Assembly (NCBI GenBank): GCA_947426865.1
Contig: CANEFS010000007.1
Location: forward strand, 1 to 43,572
Length of the DNA stretch: 43,572 nt
Direction: 5' to 3'
Source: an uncultured Coriobacteriaceae bacterium
Lineage (GTDB): Bacteria; Actinomycetota; Coriobacteriia; Coriobacteriales; Atopobiaceae
Below are positions 17,193 to 25,715 of the stretch, one piece after another. Under the pieces are notes generated by a model. That model was not told where the DNA came from and made no database searches. It saw nothing but the letters and a program-made list of their open reading frames with translations. Every line of letters starts with the position of its first letter. The first letter of the stretch is position 1. Both the position numbers and the translations under genes were made by a program.

Positions 17193-19163
17193 ATGGTATT
17201 TAACGCGAAAAGTAAAAATCAAAAGCAAACTGCCGAGAAAAACCAAGCCACTTTGCCTCACTCTCAGCACGTGCAACACTCCTCAAACCCGCAAAATTTG
17301 AAGGCTCCGAATGGCTCTGGCAAGTTAAACGGAAGGGTTTCTCGGAAGCATCATTCAAACTCTTCGAGTCAATCGCAAAACAAACCAGCAAGCCAATCGC
17401 AAAAACACTTTGCAAACCAACCAGCAAGCCAATCGCAAAAACACTTTGCAAACCAACCAGCAAGCCAATCGCAAAAACACTTCGCGAATCGCTCATCTCA
17501 TCGTCAAAAAGATTTAGAACTGAAAATTATTCCTCTTGGTGGCCTCGATGGCATCGGGAAGAATATGACGGCTTTCGAGTGTGGCGGTGACTTAATTCTG
17601 GTCGATGCAGGCCTTATGTTTCCCGACGATGACCAACCCGGCATCGATTTGATTTTGCCTGATTACAGTTATGTGCTTGAAAACGAACACAAGCTAAAAG
17701 GCATCGTTGTCACGCACGGACACGAAGACCACACCGGCGCTTTGCCTTATCTGTTAATGGATTTGAATGTAGACGTTCCCATTTATGCCTCGAAGCTCAC
17801 AAACGGCCTTATCAAAGGAAAGTTGTCCGAGCATAACCTTAATCGCCAGAGGCTGATTAACGTCTCGCCCAGAGAGCGTATTATGCTTGGCCATTTTGAA
17901 GTCAACTTCTTCAGTATGACCCACTCCATCCCCGGTGCTTTTGGCCTCTATATCAAAACGCCTGCAGGAACCGTCATGCACACGGGAGACTTCAAGCTTG
18001 ACCAAACACCTATCGATGGCGTAACACCTGATTTCCAAGCGCTCGCAAAGTTTGGGGCAGAAGGCGTTGATCTTCTATTGAGCGATTCGACGAACTCGAA
18101 CGTGCCGGGATTCACAGGATCTGAGGCAAGCGTTGGTAAAAGCCTCTACGACATCATTAAAAATGCGCCTGGTCGCGTTTTTGTTGCCTCGTTTTCTTCG
18201 CACATTCACCGCTTGCAGCAAATTTGCAATGCTGCAGCGAAGACGCGGCGCAAAGTGGTGGTGACGGGCCGCTCTATGGTGACCAACATCAAAATCGCTA
18301 AAGAGCTCGGCTACCTTAAGGTTCCCAAAAATCTCATCATCGACGCCTTTGACACGGATAAGATTCAAAACGATAAAGTCATCATTTTATGTACCGGCTC
18401 TCAAGGCGAGCCCCTCTCGGCCTTATCAAGAATGGCAACGGGAGATCATAAAACGCTTTCTATCACCAAAGACGACACGGTTATTATTTCTGCCACGCCC
18501 GTGCCTGGCAACGAAAAATCCGTCCAGTCCATTATCAATTCCCTGTCCAAGATAGGTTGTGCCATCTTCGATAAATCAAACGCGCACGTCCACGTATCAG
18601 GACATGCCAGCCAAGAGGAGCTCAAGCTCGTCCTGGCGATGGTAAAGCCAGCCTATTTCGCACCGGTTCACGGCGAAGCGATGCATCTTAGAACCCACTC
18701 TAAACTAGCGCAAATTCTTGGCATTCCTCACGATCACATCTTCATTCTTGAAAACGGCGACACTCTTCTGATGAATAATCACAAGGTCCACCAAGGAAGC
18801 CAAATCGACACCGGCGTTTTCTTTGTTGACGGCATGCGCATCTCAGATGCTGACTCTTTCGTCTTAAGAGATCGCCAAAAGCTTTCGAACGACGGCCTTA
18901 TCACCTGCGTTGCGAGCGTCTCAAAGCGCTTTCAGAGTGCCTCAGATATCGAAATCGCCACACGTGGCACGTCCTTCTCCGAAGATAGAGAAGTGATGGA
19001 AGGAGCCGAGAATCTCGTGCGTGAAACAATCGATAACCATGCGCGCCAGAAAGGATCGACGGCTGAATCGATGAAAAAAGCTGTCCGCAAGGATCTCTCG
19101 AACTATATATGGACGAAAACCCATACAAGACCTATGATTGTGCCTGTGGTATTGGAGGTTTAA
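17193..19163 (+). CDS. rnj: Ribonuclease J with repeat-containing N-terminal extension
   Basis: RNase J is a metallo-beta-lactamase/beta-CASP RNase with 5'-3' exonuclease and endonuclease activity. The catalytic region begins at about residue 108 (LKIIPLGGLDGIGKNMTAFE) and shows THGHEDHTG, HTGDFKLD, the DSTNSN segment and a C-terminal HVSGHASQEE and PVHGEAMHL. The first 105 or so residues are Ser, Gln, Asn and Lys rich and hold about three copies of a 12-residue unit (PASQSQKHFANQ). Total length is 656 residues against about 555 typical. The stop is immediately followed by the ftsK start. The extension is probably disordered and may recruit RNA or partners (inference). Confidence 0.95.
   Translation: MVFNAKSKNQKQTAEKNQATLPHSQHVQHSSNPQNLKAPNGSGKLNGRVSRKHHSNSSSQSQNKPASQSQKHFANQPASQSQKHFANQPASQSQKHFANRSSHRQKDLELKIIPLGGLDGIGKNMTAFECGGDLILVDAGLMFPDDDQPGIDLILPDYSYVLENEHKLKGIVVTHGHEDHTGALPYLLMDLNVDVPIYASKLTNGLIKGKLSEHNLNRQRLINVSPRERIMLGHFEVNFFSMTHSIPGAFGLYIKTPAGTVMHTGDFKLDQTPIDGVTPDFQALAKFGAEGVDLLLSDSTNSNVPGFTGSEASVGKSLYDIIKNAPGRVFVASFSSHIHRLQQICNAAAKTRRKVVVTGRSMVTNIKIAKELGYLKVPKNLIIDAFDTDKIQNDKVIILCTGSQGEPLSALSRMATGDHKTLSITKDDTVIISATPVPGNEKSVQSIINSLSKIGCAIFDKSNAHVHVSGHASQEELKLVLAMVKPAYFAPVHGEAMHLRTHSKLAQILGIPHDHIFILENGDTLLMNNHKVHQGSQIDTGVFFVDGMRISDADSFVLRDRQKLSNDGLITCVASVSKRFQSASDIEIATRGTSFSEDREVMEGAENLVRETIDNHARQKGSTAESMKKAVRKDLSNYIWTKTHTRPMIVPVVLEV
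17385..17483. repeat. 36-bp in-frame tandem repeat in rnj
   Basis: Units start at 17385, 17421 and 17457 (the last partial). The first two are identical. Each encodes the 12-residue block PASQSQKHFANQ. Exact identity at the DNA level points to recent slippage or recombination. Confidence 0.85.
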
Positions 19164-21929
19164 GTGGCGCAAAAACGCAGCACATACAAAACGAGAAAGG
19201 CGCCTGCCAACCAAGCTCCAGCCCTCAAACGTTCCAACGGCAACGGAGGAAAACAAGGAGCGGGAAAGGGCAAAAATGCCAATGATGCCCATTTTCTCGA
19301 GAAAAGATCGACGAGCCAAGACATCGCCGGCGCGATCCTTGTGGTTATTGGTCTGGCTCTTGTTGTTCTGATTCTTGCTCCCACCAAGGCTCCTGTTGCC
19401 GCAGCACTCTATAACCTTTTCACGTTTGCTTTTGGTATAGGGGCAATTCTTGTTCCACTTGCTCTTTTAATCTATGCGGTTTCCCTCTTCTTTCAGGGCA
19501 TATGGGAGGTTACTTGGCGCTTTGCCCTTGGTCTCTTCACGATTGTGAGTGCGGCTTTGGGTCTTATTACGCTTTTAGGGACACCGACCTCCACGAATGT
19601 TCCTTCGTTTTTGACGCTTACGAACAGTGTTTTTGCAGCTAGCCATGGTGGCGCATGGGGAGGGCTTCTTGCATGGATCTTCCTCTCCGCGTTTGGGGCG
19701 GCGATTTCCCTCGTTATCTTCTTTGGTTTTATTATTGTGGGTATCGTTATCTGTGGCTTTTCTATCACGAATTTTGTTCAAAAATGGGCCGAAAAAACCG
19801 CACTTAAAAAAGAAGAGAAAGCAGCTTCTTCAACAAGCGGATCTCGCTTTTTGCGCTTCCGGCGTGGAGCTGCTTCTGAGCCTGCAAGCTTTATACCTGT
19901 TGCCACCCCTCGAGCTGACGGCCTCGCAAGTGCGAAGACGACCAAGATTGCAGCTCCCAAGACGACGTATTTGGGCGAGCGCAAGACGAGCGTTTTGAAG
20001 CGCAATCCCAAGACGGCAGAAGACATAAACTACGCTGCATTTAGTGACGAGGCGCTGGACGGCGCCGCTCAGCCTTCAGCCGAGAAAACCTTCCATCCCG
20101 AGCTCACACAATTTGTCGAGCCCACGGGGGCTATCGCCTCTGAGGGAACTGAAGGAACAGGAGCATTTGCGCCAGCTGGGTCTTCTAAAGGTGCTTCTGG
20201 CGGGGCTGTTGGAGGTGCTTTAGCGGACGGTTCTGAAGGAGTTCTCCCAGGTGCCCAAGTTGCTGGTGCAGGAGTTGTCGATCCAGGAGCTACGGGTGAG
20301 GGAGCTGCCGCCTTGGTTAGTGCAGGCATTATGGGAGCGGACGGTGCAAGTGAAGCGTCAAAGCTAAAGCCGCGCCAGGGAACTCCTCGCGCAGATTCTT
20401 TTGAAGATGCTGTTGAAAAACCAGCAAAAAAAGGAGTGGAAAAAGAGAAGGCAGCTCCCGAGGACGTTTCCTTGCCACCCATGGGGCTTTTGCAATCAAA
20501 TCCGCAGTCGGGTCTCTCGACAACTAACGAGAAGGACTTGCAAAAAACAGCCACTCGCCTACAGAATACCCTTGAAGAATTTGGCCTCAGGGCTCGCGTA
20601 AAGGGTTGGGTGTCAGGCCCGCTTGTCACTACGTTCAAAATTGAGATGGGTGAAGGCGAGCGCGTCAATAAAATCACGAACCTTGAAGATGATATCGCGC
20701 TAGCACTGGCCGCTACAAGCGTGCGTATTTATGCCCCCATACCTGGCACTTCTCTTGTTGGTATAGAAATTCCTAATGCAAAGCGCACAAACGTCTGCCT
20801 GGGGGATGTCTTGCCTTACGCCGAGGGTGGTCCTTTGGAGCTTGCCGTTGGACGCGACAGCGAGGGGCACCCGCATATCGTTGACCTTTCCAAGCTCCCG
20901 CACCTTCTTGTGGCGGGTACTACCGGTTCGGGCAAATCAGTCATGCTTAACGCTGCCATCATGTCGATTTTGATGCGCGCCACCCCGGACCAAGTCCGCT
21001 TTATTATGGTGGATCCCAAGCGCGTTGAATTTACCTGCTATACGGGGCTTCCGCATCTCTACGTGCCGGTTGTCAATGAGCCCAAGCAGGCTGCAAGCGC
21101 TCTGCAATGGGCTGTTTCTGAGATGGAGCGGCGCCTTCGCATTTTTGAGAGAGCCGGCGCGCGCGATATCACGGCCTACAACACGCTTGTTGGGAAGGGC
21201 AAACTCGACCCTGAGACAGAAAAGATGCCCTACTTCGTTATCGTTATCGACGAGCTTGCAGACCTCATGATGGTGGCTGGCAAAGAGGTCGAGTCGTCCA
21301 TCGTGCGAATCGCCCAACTTGGCCGCGCGGCAGGAATTCACCTGATTGTCGCCACACAAAGGCCCTCGGCTGACGTCGTTACCGGCCTTATCAAGGCAAA
21401 CATCGACAACCGCGTGGCGCTCTCCGTTGACAACGGAACCAACTCGCGTATCATCATCGATCAAAACGGTGCCGAAAAACTCTTGGGCAACGGTGATATG
21501 CTTATTAAACTGCGCGGAAGAAACACCCCGCAGCGCATTCAAGGCTGTTACGTTTCCGACCCCGAGATTGAAAAGGCCGTCAATTTCATCAGCAACCAAA
21601 CTCAAGCCGAATACCACGACGAAATTCTCACAGCCGTCTATCCCACCGGTCCTGCTGCAGGAGTCGCCGGGGGCCAAAGTGCGGACGAAGACGATCCTCT
21701 TCTTTGGGACGCCGCGCAAATCGTGGCCAAATCGCGCTTGGGGTCAACCTCTGGGCTGCAAAGAACGCTTCGCGTCGGATATGCTCGTGCTGGTCGCATT
21801 ATGGATATGCTTGAGGCTAAAGGTGTCGTCGGTCCCGCTGACGGTTCAAAGCCTCGAGAAGTGCTCGTCTCGCTCGAAGAGCTTGAGGAAATGATGAATC
21901 CACAAGAGGCGTCTGAGGAGGTCATATAG
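19164..21929 (+). CDS. ftsK: DNA translocase FtsK/SpoIIIE
   Basis: FtsK pumps DNA through the closing septum and aids dimer resolution. The N-terminal 200 or so residues hold several membrane helices (starting about residue 52). A linker of about 260 residues rich in Ala, Gly, Pro and Glu follows. The motor has Walker A GTTGSGKS, Walker B VIVIDELADLMMV, the TQRPSADVVTG motif and a C-terminal winged gamma domain (RVGYARAGRIMDMLEAKGVVG) for reading oriented DNA sequences. The GTG start has GGAGG 5 nt upstream and abuts the rnj stop. The total of 921 residues is normal. The presence of a gamma domain is relevant to the question of what the CCGAGAAA motif does. Confidence 0.96.
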   Translation: MAQKRSTYKTRKAPANQAPALKRSNGNGGKQGAGKGKNANDAHFLEKRSTSQDIAGAILVVIGLALVVLILAPTKAPVAAALYNLFTFAFGIGAILVPLALLIYAVSLFFQGIWEVTWRFALGLFTIVSAALGLITLLGTPTSTNVPSFLTLTNSVFAASHGGAWGGLLAWIFLSAFGAAISLVIFFGFIIVGIVICGFSITNFVQKWAEKTALKKEEKAASSTSGSRFLRFRRGAASEPASFIPVATPRADGLASAKTTKIAAPKTTYLGERKTSVLKRNPKTAEDINYAAFSDEALDGAAQPSAEKTFHPELTQFVEPTGAIASEGTEGTGAFAPAGSSKGASGGAVGGALADGSEGVLPGAQVAGAGVVDPGATGEGAAALVSAGIMGADGASEASKLKPRQGTPRADSFEDAVEKPAKKGVEKEKAAPEDVSLPPMGLLQSNPQSGLSTTNEKDLQKTATRLQNTLEEFGLRARVKGWVSGPLVTTFKIEMGEGERVNKITNLEDDIALALAATSVRIYAPIPGTSLVGIEIPNAKRTNVCLGDVLPYAEGGPLELAVGRDSEGHPHIVDLSKLPHLLVAGTTGSGKSVMLNAAIMSILMRATPDQVRFIMVDPKRVEFTCYTGLPHLYVPVVNEPKQAASALQWAVSEMERRLRIFERAGARDITAYNTLVGKGKLDPETEKMPYFVIVIDELADLMMVAGKEVESSIVRIAQLGRAAGIHLIVATQRPSADVVTGLIKANIDNRVALSVDNGTNSRIIIDQNGAEKLLGNGDMLIKLRGRNTPQRIQGCYVSDPEIEKAVNFISNQTQAEYHDEILTAVYPTGPAAGVAGGQSADEDDPLLWDAAQIVAKSRLGSTSGLQRTLRVGYARAGRIMDMLEAKGVVGPADGSKPREVLVSLEELEEMMNPQEASEEVI

Positions 21930-21930
21930 C

Positions 21931-23529
21931 ATGCCCCCTCGTTTTTCCCAAGTCCTACAAAGGAGACGCCAAGAGCTGCGTCTTACAACAAGTCAGGCCT
22001 CCCGCAACTTGCGCCTAAAAGAAGAGGTGCTCATCGCCTTTGAGGAAGGGGATTGGTCGAGAATCCCTCGCTCGGGCTATGCCCAAGGAATGCTCTCCAG
22101 TTATGCCCGCTATCTTGGTCTCAATCCATCTGAGATTATCCTTTTGTTCCAAGAGGACTTTGATGACTACTCTCAAGGCGGAGCCTTATTTGACCAGCTC
22201 CAGGGAAAGAGTACTCCGCTCGTTCAATCAAGAGTCACTCAATCCACAGGCTCCCGGTCTGGCTCTGCAGCAACAACGGGCGTCATCGGTGCTGGCTCTG
22301 TTGCTGGTGCCGCAGGAAACGCGTCAGGAGGGCGGCGCAGACGCCTACGCGGTCAAGATCTCTACGGCGCGCAAGGACCTGCCGGCTCAATGTTGGCAGG
22401 CTCGATTGAAGACGCCAAGATTTACGGAGCACGAGAGGTTTCTCGGCCAACGCCTTTATCGGGAAGTGCTGAGTATGGATACTCAAAAAAATATCTTGCC
22501 CAAAACACCCGCCGCGCCACCGAAGACACCCGTTACACCCACCGTAATCTCTACACCAAGTCAACCTCGGAAACGGTAAGGCGTGGCCACCAAAACTTTT
22601 TTGGCGAGATTCTAGGGGAGTATTCGAACGCTCCGTCGAGAAGACAGGCAGATCTTCGCTATCAAACGGGCGAAATAACCACGCGCCAGATTCAGTCTCA
22701 CATGTTCAGCGATGACCTCCGCTACGATTCGGCGCGCCCGTACGAGCAGGCCTCCTCTTCAAGAGGGCGCCTCGCTTCCAAAAACATCGTGACCCCTCAG
22801 CGCCCCAACGTTCAGCGTCGCGCGAGTTCTCCTCGGCCAGGCCAGGGTGAAAGAGGAGGAGAGGAAGCCCAGAAGGAAACGTTTTTTTCGAATACGAAAC
22901 GAACGATGGTGATAGCGTTTCTGATTTTGGCCGCGATTCTTCTGGTCCTCATTACACTTGGCATTAGAAGTTGCGCCTCGAAGATGGAGACGAACAATCA
23001 ACCCGCCCAGATTGCAAACCCCGATCAGTCTGCTACGACTCAAGACGCGACCGAGCAAACCAACAATGACTACGTTGAAGTAAAGGTTGAGGTTTTGCAA
23101 GGCGACGTTACCTGGCTTGAGATTAAGGATGCCAACAACACCGACGTTGCGCAAACGATTACTGGTCCGTGGTCGAAAACGTATCAGGTTACCTCGACAC
23201 TTCAAGTGAAGGCAGCTGAAGCCTCCGCCGTCTCTATTACGGCCAACGGCCAAGCGGTAAGCTTCGATAAGTCTTCTGCTGGGCTGAGCGTGGCTACGAT
23301 TAATGCGGCTGATTTTGGGGTGGCCCCGGCTGATCAAAACACTGATGCGAAGGCGGATAATTCGTCTATTTCCAATAGCAATGCAAACGCAAGCGACAAG
23401 ACGAAAAACTCTTCTTCTCAAACGTCAAACTCGTCAGGCTCATCTGGTTCATCTGACTCGAACAGCTCAGGTAGCTCAAAATCCGGTTCTGGTAGCTCCA
23501 AGAATGCAGGGCCTTTTTCGAAGAACTAA
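21931..23529 (+). CDS. RodZ-like helix-turn-helix membrane protein
   Basis: An N-terminal Xre-type/HTH_25 domain (about 5-75; RRRQELRLTTSQASRNLRLK, then SGYAQGMLSSYARYLGL) matches the cytoplasmic domain of RodZ, which links MreB to cell-shape control. A long Arg/Ser/Gly linker leads to one transmembrane helix (about 328-347) and an outer beta-domain of DUF4115 type (about 383-460), and then a Ser/Asn-rich low-complexity tail. The gene starts 1 nt after the ftsK stop, with GAGGAGG upstream, so it is co-transcribed with ftsK. The 530-residue length is large for the family because of the linker and tail. No mreB is visible here. Confidence 0.82.
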   Translation: MPPRFSQVLQRRRQELRLTTSQASRNLRLKEEVLIAFEEGDWSRIPRSGYAQGMLSSYARYLGLNPSEIILLFQEDFDDYSQGGALFDQLQGKSTPLVQSRVTQSTGSRSGSAATTGVIGAGSVAGAAGNASGGRRRRLRGQDLYGAQGPAGSMLAGSIEDAKIYGAREVSRPTPLSGSAEYGYSKKYLAQNTRRATEDTRYTHRNLYTKSTSETVRRGHQNFFGEILGEYSNAPSRRQADLRYQTGEITTRQIQSHMFSDDLRYDSARPYEQASSSRGRLASKNIVTPQRPNVQRRASSPRPGQGERGGEEAQKETFFSNTKRTMVIAFLILAAILLVLITLGIRSCASKMETNNQPAQIANPDQSATTQDATEQTNNDYVEVKVEVLQGDVTWLEIKDANNTDVAQTITGPWSKTYQVTSTLQVKAAEASAVSITANGQAVSFDKSSAGLSVATINAADFGVAPADQNTDAKADNSSISNSNANASDKTKNSSSQTSNSSGSSGSSDSNSSGSSKSGSGSSKNAGPFSKN

Positions 23530-23620
23530 ATCTCTTTGAAAAAGAGGCTGCTCCAAAAACGTTGCTCAGTGAAAGCCAGCCCAAGCGAAGAGAAAATAGA
23601 TTAACAATAAAGCTGACGAA

Positions 23621-23670
23621 AACGAGAAATACTGAGAAAAACTGAGAGAAACTGAGAAAACGAGAGAAAA
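23621..23670. repeat. Five decamers (ACTGAGAAAA type) with 10-bp period
   Basis: The 50 bp before yajQ divide exactly into AACGAGAAAT, ACTGAGAAAA, ACTGAGAGAA, ACTGAGAAAA and CGAGAGAAAA. The units resemble a degenerate CCGAGAAAA. The 10-bp phase would put the A-tracts on one face of the helix. The array ends next to the yajQ ribosome site (AAGGAG at 23674). Confidence 0.7.
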
Positions 23671-23684
23671 CATAAGGAGAAACC

Positions 23685-24182
23685 ATGGCTAAAGATTCGT
23701 CTTTCGATGTCGTGTCCGAAGTGGATATGCAAGAAGTTGACAACGCGTTTCAGCAGGCGACCAAAGAGATTTCTCAGCGCTACGATTTAAAAAACGCCAA
23801 CGCGACGCTTGAGTTTTCTAAACCCGAGAAAACTATCACCATCGTCGCGCCTGCCGACTTCGTCGTCATACAGGTGAGAGACGTTCTCAACACGAAGCTT
23901 ATCCGCCGCGGCGTGGACATCAAGGCGCTTAAATGGTCAGATCCAAAGCCTTCCTCGGGGGCCAATTTGACCTCCACGGCCCAAATTATGACGGGGCTGA
24001 GCTCAGAAGATGCAAAGCAAATTTCGAAAGACATCAAAGCGATGGGCCTTAAAGTGAAGCCCACCATCGAAGATGCTAAGGTTCGTGTTGCGAGTCCTTC
24101 TAAAGATGCACTCCAAGCGGTCATTCAAAACTTGCGAGGCGCTGACTACGACTTTGCCCTGCAGTTCGTGAACTACCGTTAA
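23685..24182 (+). CDS. yajQ: YajQ-family nucleotide-binding protein
   Basis: This is a UPF0234/YajQ protein, a family reported to bind cyclic-di-GMP, RNA or tRNA in different bacteria. The 165-residue product has the typical start SFDVVSEVDMQEVDNAFQQA, the KEISQRYDLKN motif, the KLIRRGVDIKAL segment and the closing RGADYDFALQFVNYR. The length is normal. AAGGAG precedes the ATG. The cellular role here is unknown. It is probably cotranscribed with rimO 53 bp downstream. Confidence 0.93.
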   Translation: MAKDSSFDVVSEVDMQEVDNAFQQATKEISQRYDLKNANATLEFSKPEKTITIVAPADFVVIQVRDVLNTKLIRRGVDIKALKWSDPKPSSGANLTSTAQIMTGLSSEDAKQISKDIKAMGLKVKPTIEDAKVRVASPSKDALQAVIQNLRGADYDFALQFVNYR

Positions 24183-24235
24183 TCGCATCTAAAACGCTCA
24201 AACTCCGTTCCGTACTTCTGGTTAGTAACTTTCTT

Positions 24236-25546
24236 ATGCCTTCTGTTTTCATTCAAACGCACGGATGCGCAAAGAACGAGGCTGACAGTCGTCACATGTC
24301 AGAGCTCCTTTCCCAGGCCGGGTTTTCCTTGGCAGAAGACCCCTCTTCTGCCGATGTTTTAATAGTGAATACCTGCGGCTTCCTCGAGGCTGCCAGCCGC
24401 GAATCTCTAGAAGCAACTCTTGAGCTTGCTCAAGGCAAGGGCGAGAAAACCCTCATCATGACAGGCTGCGTTCCCTCTCGCTACAAAGGGGACCTCGTCT
24501 CCGAGCTCCCTGAAGTGGACGCCTTTGTTGAAGCTTTGGATGAGGAAAGTATCGTCGAGGTCGTCGGAGCCGCCCTTAAAAGCAAAGAAATCCACACGCT
24601 CGCCCCTTCGCCTGAGGGTGAGACGTTCCCAAATAAGGGTTGGGAGTATGTAAAAATATCAGATGGCTGCAACCGTTTCTGCTCCTTCTGCACGATTCCT
24701 TTCATTAGAGGCCGCTACGCTTCGCGTCCCTCGAAAGAAATTTATACAGAAATTGAAGGCCTTCTCGAAAAGGGTTTGAAAGAGATTGTGCTGGTTGGGC
24801 AAGATACGGGCGTTTATGGAAGCGATTTTGCCGAGAAGCCAGACGAGCTTCAAAGCCTTGCTGACCTCGTTCGCTATCTTGCGCCGCTTTTTAACAAGTT
24901 CGGTGCGAAGTTTCGCATCCTCTATATCCAGCCGGACGGAATCACCGACGATCTTCTCGGTGCCTTTGCCGAGGTAGATGAACTTGTCAATTACTTTGAT
25001 ATTCCCATCCAGCACACGAGCTCGCGCCTTTTGAAGGCGATGAGGCGCAAAGGTTCTGCAGAAGAGTTTAGAGATCTGTTTTCTCACATAAAGAAAAAGA
25101 TTCCGGGAGCTATTCTGAGGACGACGGCGATGGTTGGCTTTCCCGGAGAGACCGAAAAAGAGTTTGAAAAGCTCTTGGATTTTATCGACGAGATTGGCTT
25201 CGACTATGTTTCGTCTTTTGCTTATTCCCGAGAAGAACCTGGTAGGGCAGCCTATTTAGAAGACCAGATTCCAGAAGATATAAAGCAGGAGAGGCTGCAA
25301 CTTTTAATGGATCGGGCGACGCTGGTAGGGGAGCGAAAGATGGCCGCTCATGTGGGAGAGACCGAAGAGGTGCTTATCACAGGAAAAGAGGACGGGCTAA
25401 GTATCGGGCGAACGTGGTTTCAAGCCCCCGATTCTGACGGGCTCGTTTCTTTCGAGGAAGAGTTGGAGGCCGGAAAGGTTTTCTCGGCCAAACTGGTTGA
25501 GGCGAATGGTTTTGATTTTGTAGGCGCCTTGGAGGGGGGCGTTTAA
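24236..25546 (+). CDS. rimO: Ribosomal protein S12 methylthiotransferase RimO
   Basis: RimO adds a methylthio group to an aspartate of ribosomal protein S12 using two iron-sulfur clusters. The product (436 residues) starts with the RimO-type THGCAKNEADS, followed by VNTCGFLEAA, MTGCVPS and the radical SAM motif CNRFCSFC. The motif DIPIQHTSSRLLKAMRRKG is present, with a C-terminal TRAM domain. THGCAKN and QHTS distinguish it from MiaB and MtaB. The start at 24236 has no obvious Shine-Dalgarno sequence. It is the second of three methylthiotransferases in the window. Confidence 0.94.
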   Translation: MPSVFIQTHGCAKNEADSRHMSELLSQAGFSLAEDPSSADVLIVNTCGFLEAASRESLEATLELAQGKGEKTLIMTGCVPSRYKGDLVSELPEVDAFVEALDEESIVEVVGAALKSKEIHTLAPSPEGETFPNKGWEYVKISDGCNRFCSFCTIPFIRGRYASRPSKEIYTEIEGLLEKGLKEIVLVGQDTGVYGSDFAEKPDELQSLADLVRYLAPLFNKFGAKFRILYIQPDGITDDLLGAFAEVDELVNYFDIPIQHTSSRLLKAMRRKGSAEEFRDLFSHIKKKIPGAILRTTAMVGFPGETEKEFEKLLDFIDEIGFDYVSSFAYSREEPGRAAYLEDQIPEDIKQERLQLLMDRATLVGERKMAAHVGETEEVLITGKEDGLSIGRTWFQAPDSDGLVSFEEELEAGKVFSAKLVEANGFDFVGALEGGV

Positions 25547-25694
25547 GCAATTTTTTTGCGCATCGTCGGTCGCCATCGAGGTACCGACTGTGTTTCCTGG
25601 TAGCTGAAGTTTAGACTCTGTGGTGTCCCTGCCTTGGGATTAAAGGGGAAACGCACTCCAGCAAGTAAAAGTTGTGGTTAAATAGAGAAGTTCT

Positions 25695-25706
25695 TTTCTA
25701 TAGAAA
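25695..25706. promoter_or_regulatory. 12-bp palindrome overlapping the pgsA ribosome site
   Basis: TTTCTATAGAAA is perfectly palindromic, and its right half overlaps the AGAAAGG Shine-Dalgarno sequence (25702-25708). It could be an operator or weakly mask the ribosome site in RNA; either is inference. Confidence 0.35.
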
Positions 25707-25715
25707 GGTTTGAGA

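Noticed and set aside
17385-17483. CRISPR-like array
   Set aside because: The repeats are directly adjacent without unique spacers and are in frame within rnj. No cas genes are present.
19292-19305. 14-bp palindrome TTTTCTCGAGAAAA in ftsK as a regulatory site
   Set aside because: It lies inside coding sequence (FLEKR) and is best seen as a degenerate head-to-head pair of the dispersed motif; there is no independent evidence of regulation.
20937-21719. 260-codon minus-strand ORF
   Set aside because: It is antisense to the ftsK motor domain and has no recognisable motif.
22759-23421. 220-codon minus-strand ORF
   Set aside because: It is a shadow of the RodZ-like gene; its Arg/Leu composition follows from the complementary frame.
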